Shown piece after piece: positions 61,844 to 64,000 of a DNA stretch of 64,000 nt. The notes beneath the pieces are model-generated. The model was not told the origin of the DNA and ran no database searches. It saw nothing but the letters and a program-made list of their open reading frames with translations. The stretch is from positions 806,001-870,000 of the forward strand of contig NZ_FTMG01000001.1 of NCBI RefSeq assembly GCF_900155965.1. Reading direction: 5' to 3'. The DNA is from Mucilaginibacter lappiensis (GTDB lineage Bacteria > Bacteroidota > Bacteroidia > Sphingobacteriales > Sphingobacteriaceae). Made by a program: the position numbers and the translations under genes. Every line of letters begins with the position of its first letter. The stretch's first letter is position 1.

Positions 61844-63610
61844 TTAGTTGATCCAACCGGTGTTCTGTTTCAGGTTGGGGTTTCTTTGGGTTTCTACCAG
61901 CGGGATGGGCCAGGTATAAATATAATCGCCCTGGAAAGAATACGTGTACACATTGGCACCCCAAACTTGTTTTACACCATTGCCTGAGTAAAACACTTTA
62001 TCTTTCCATGATTGCCACCTCAGTTCATCAAAGTAATTGATACCCTCGTTCGGGAACTCTACCCGGCGCTCGTTCCTGATACGCTCGCGCAGATCGGCCT
62101 GCCCGGCAACCATGGTAGCTGTACTTGAATTTAATAAAGCTACGCCGGCCCTTGTCCTCACCTCGTTAACTTTAGCCACGGCATCTGATGTTAAACCCTG
62201 CTCATTCAAAGCCTCGGCCCACATCAACAGCACATCGGCATACCTGATCAACGGGAAATCAGTAGGTCCGTATGCCCTGTTGATGAGTTCGGCATTACCT
62301 TCATAAACAAATTTCCGGTACAGGTAGTAAAAATAGCTTTGTGTATCGGTACGCAGATCGCCACCCAGGGCAGCCTCAGCACGATATGGCCAGCGTGAAG
62401 TTACTGTTGCATTATTTGAACCAAATACACCGTTATAAGTAGCATAAGGCGTGATCACATTGGCAGCCAAACGAGGGTCGCGGTTAGCATAAGCCTGCAG
62501 GATCCGGGCTTCGTTACTCGTAGGTAAATACAAGCTCATTTGTGCGCCCCTGGTTGTAGCGGCAGCTATTTCGGCAGCTGTCAAATTATTTCTTAAGAAA
62601 AACACTTCCCGTTGTGCCGGGGTCATGCTTGAATAGCCCGGCAAAACAGAATCCCAGTTAAAAGGCGAACCATCCAGGTTCTGGTAAAGATCAACCAGGT
62701 TGGGCGATACCAGGTAATCATTCCAGCAGGAGCCAAAAGACGAGCGCGTACCGCAGAACCATTGTGTGGTTGAGCCATATCCCTGAGTTCCGCCACCGGC
62801 AACGGCCACATTCTGGATAGAAAATATCATCTCGCTGCATTGCTCATTGGCGGCCTTAAACAGCGTGGTATAATTAGCAAACAGGGCATATCCGGCCGAT
62901 TTTACCATAGCGAAATCAGCAGCGGCCAGATCCCATTTCTGCAGATACAAATAGGCTTTACCACGCAGCGCATACGCCGCGCCTTTGGTCGCGTGACCGT
63001 AGTTGGCAGCTCCTGCCGTGTATATTGAAGGTAGATTTGGTTCGTTGATGGCGTCGGTCAAATCGGCCACCACCTGGTTCCACACATCAGCTTCGGACGA
63101 CCTTGCTTTGGTAGCCTGGTCGGCAGTGAAAGGTTCCAGGTAAATGGGTACACCTTTCCATAACTGGTTTAAGCGCAGGTAAAAATAAGCCCGCAAAAAT
63201 TTACACTCCGCTACGTAACGGGCTTTTTTTGCTGGATCGGAAGGTGATTTTAGTGGTATGTTTTTGATAGCATCATCAGAACGTTGTACACCTTCATACA
63301 GGTTTTGCCATGTACTGCTGTAAATTCCGTTACCGGTGGTTATGGTACCTGACAACATGGATTCCTGGCTGCGGGTTTGACCGGTAAAACCAAAGCGATC
63401 CATCATATATAATTCCAGACCGGAATCGCCGCCAGAGTTTTCGCCCAATCTTAACGCCTGATATACCCCTGTAACACCCAGATCGGTTAAATTATCGGTT
63501 GTCCACATATTGGAGGAGGCAACAGAAGAATAAGGCGATGTATCGAGCAGGTTTTTCTTGCAGCCGGTTACTATGGCTACAGTCATCAATAATATAAATA
63601 TCTTTTTCAT
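61844..63610 (-). CDS. susD-like: SusD/RagB-family lipoprotein of PUL2
   Basis: 588 residues. Lipobox IVTGCKKNLLDTSPY (Cys about 17). The SusD fold is shown by TDLGVTGVYQALRLG, the helix LRAYFYLRLNQLWKGVPIY and the C-terminal RNERRVEFPNEGINYFDELRW ... NPNLKQNTGWIN. It is longer than the other two SusD proteins here. It pairs with the SusC that begins beyond the window. Confidence 0.95.
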   Translation of the reverse strand: MKKIFILLMTVAIVTGCKKNLLDTSPYSSVASSNMWTTDNLTDLGVTGVYQALRLGENSGGDSGLELYMMDRFGFTGQTRSQESMLSGTITTGNGIYSSTWQNLYEGVQRSDDAIKNIPLKSPSDPAKKARYVAECKFLRAYFYLRLNQLWKGVPIYLEPFTADQATKARSSEADVWNQVVADLTDAINEPNLPSIYTAGAANYGHATKGAAYALRGKAYLYLQKWDLAAADFAMVKSAGYALFANYTTLFKAANEQCSEMIFSIQNVAVAGGGTQGYGSTTQWFCGTRSSFGSCWNDYLVSPNLVDLYQNLDGSPFNWDSVLPGYSSMTPAQREVFFLRNNLTAAEIAAATTRGAQMSLYLPTSNEARILQAYANRDPRLAANVITPYATYNGVFGSNNATVTSRWPYRAEAALGGDLRTDTQSYFYYLYRKFVYEGNAELINRAYGPTDFPLIRYADVLLMWAEALNEQGLTSDAVAKVNEVRTRAGVALLNSSTATMVAGQADLRERIRNERRVEFPNEGINYFDELRWQSWKDKVFYSGNGVKQVWGANVYTYSFQGDYIYTWPIPLVETQRNPNLKQNTGWIN

Positions 63611-63626
63611 TATTTTTTATTTAAGC

Positions 63627-64000
63627 TTAAAAGGCAGCATTTAAACCAACAGAGTATTGACGCATGGTTGGATAGCCCACACTCGGACCTATTTCCGGAT
63701 CAAGTCCAGGGTACTTGGTTATCGTGAATAAATTTTCGGCGGCTACGTAGATCCTTATTTTACTTAACGACCATTTCTGGGTTAACCTTTTTGGAAGTGT
63801 ATAGCCCAATTGAACGTTCTTCAATTTTACGTACGATGCGTTATACAGATAGAAATTACTGGCTACCGCGGCATTCTGCACATCGGATGTATTTTTTAAG
63901 CGTGGGTAATAGCCATTAATATTATTAGCCGGGTCTGATGGATTGGCATCATTATAATAATAATGGTTATTAGCTACCAGTGTACTTACCGCGTTACCTA
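63627..64000 (-). CDS. susC-like: SusC/RagA-family outer membrane protein, C-terminal part only
   Basis: The reading frame is open to the right window edge and codes for about 124 residues of the C-terminus. They include the SusC block NFYLYNASYVKLKNVQLGYTL and IRIYVAAENLFTITKYPGLDPE, ending SVGLNAAF. An apparent start codon near 63881 (GTG) is internal. It lies 16 bp upstream of the SusD gene. Confidence 0.92.
   Translation of the reverse strand, partial: GNAVSTLVANNHYYYNDANPSDPANNINGYYPRLKNTSDVQNAAVASNFYLYNASYVKLKNVQLGYTLPKRLTQKWSLSKIRIYVAAENLFTITKYPGLDPEIGPSVGYPTMRQYSVGLNAAF

Overview
The window is one continuous stretch of a Bacteroidota chromosome, most likely family Sphingobacteriaceae and possibly Mucilaginibacter. 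The genus is an inference from gene style, from memory. The family-level call rests on three SusC/SusD-type pairs, a hybrid two-component regulator with an AraC output, TAnnTTTG-like promoter boxes, mostly weak ribosome binding sites and Cys-type sulfatases. No rRNA, tRNA, CRISPR array, intact insertion sequence or phage gene was seen.

Layout. (1) 1-10342, mixed housekeeping: a truncated methyltransferase, a solitary TonB-dependent receptor, pirin, cupin and VOC proteins, a Crp-type regulator, an ECF sigma/anti-sigma operon with two DUF4097 envelope proteins, and a secreted TapB-like protein. (2) 10483-24196, polysaccharide-utilisation locus 1 (PUL1). A leftward pair (GH88 and an alginate-lyase-fold enzyme) diverges from a LacI regulator, followed by rightward SusC, SusD, lyase, GH2, lyase. 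This is a set for a uronic-acid polymer: depolymerise, import, then cleave unsaturated uronyl residues. Two matching LacI-type operators flank the regulator gene. (3) 24248-25602: a lipoprotein and a metallo-beta-lactamase-fold protein. (4) 25712-43544, a long leftward sulfatase locus. It runs two small membrane proteins, a sterol-desaturase-family protein, a formylglycine-generating enzyme with both active-site cysteines, a short ORF coupled to SusC, SusC, SusD, an NTF2-like protein, a rhodanese, two tandem paralogous arylsulfatases, a rhodanese-thioredoxin fusion, two further sulfatases and a DUF2264 protein. It carries its own sulfatase maturase and sulfur-handling proteins but almost no glycosidases, so it may serve sulfate-ester scavenging as much as carbon acquisition. 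(5) 44752-53200: small conserved proteins, a methyltransferase, an HAD phosphatase, an outer-membrane barrel with a kinase-like N-terminal region, a phosphoesterase, a lysine/alanine-repeat protein and a YegP-type protein. (6) 53278-64000, PUL2, read leftward: SusC (cut by the window end), SusD, GH2, beta-helix protein, hybrid two-component regulator.

The non-coding DNA is rich in structure. Palindromic MITE/REP-like elements lie at 30024, 32801, 35854, 44252, 59288 and, in frame inside the PUL2 GH2 gene, at 61455. An approximately 280-bp element with a conserved promoter-like box and a covarying hairpin occurs twice, in opposite orientation (46212-46490 and 58971-59250), each time upstream of a gene it points at. 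A further 107-bp element has perfect 16-bp terminal inverted repeats (47465-47571). All homology statements come from reading the sequence; no database search was run.
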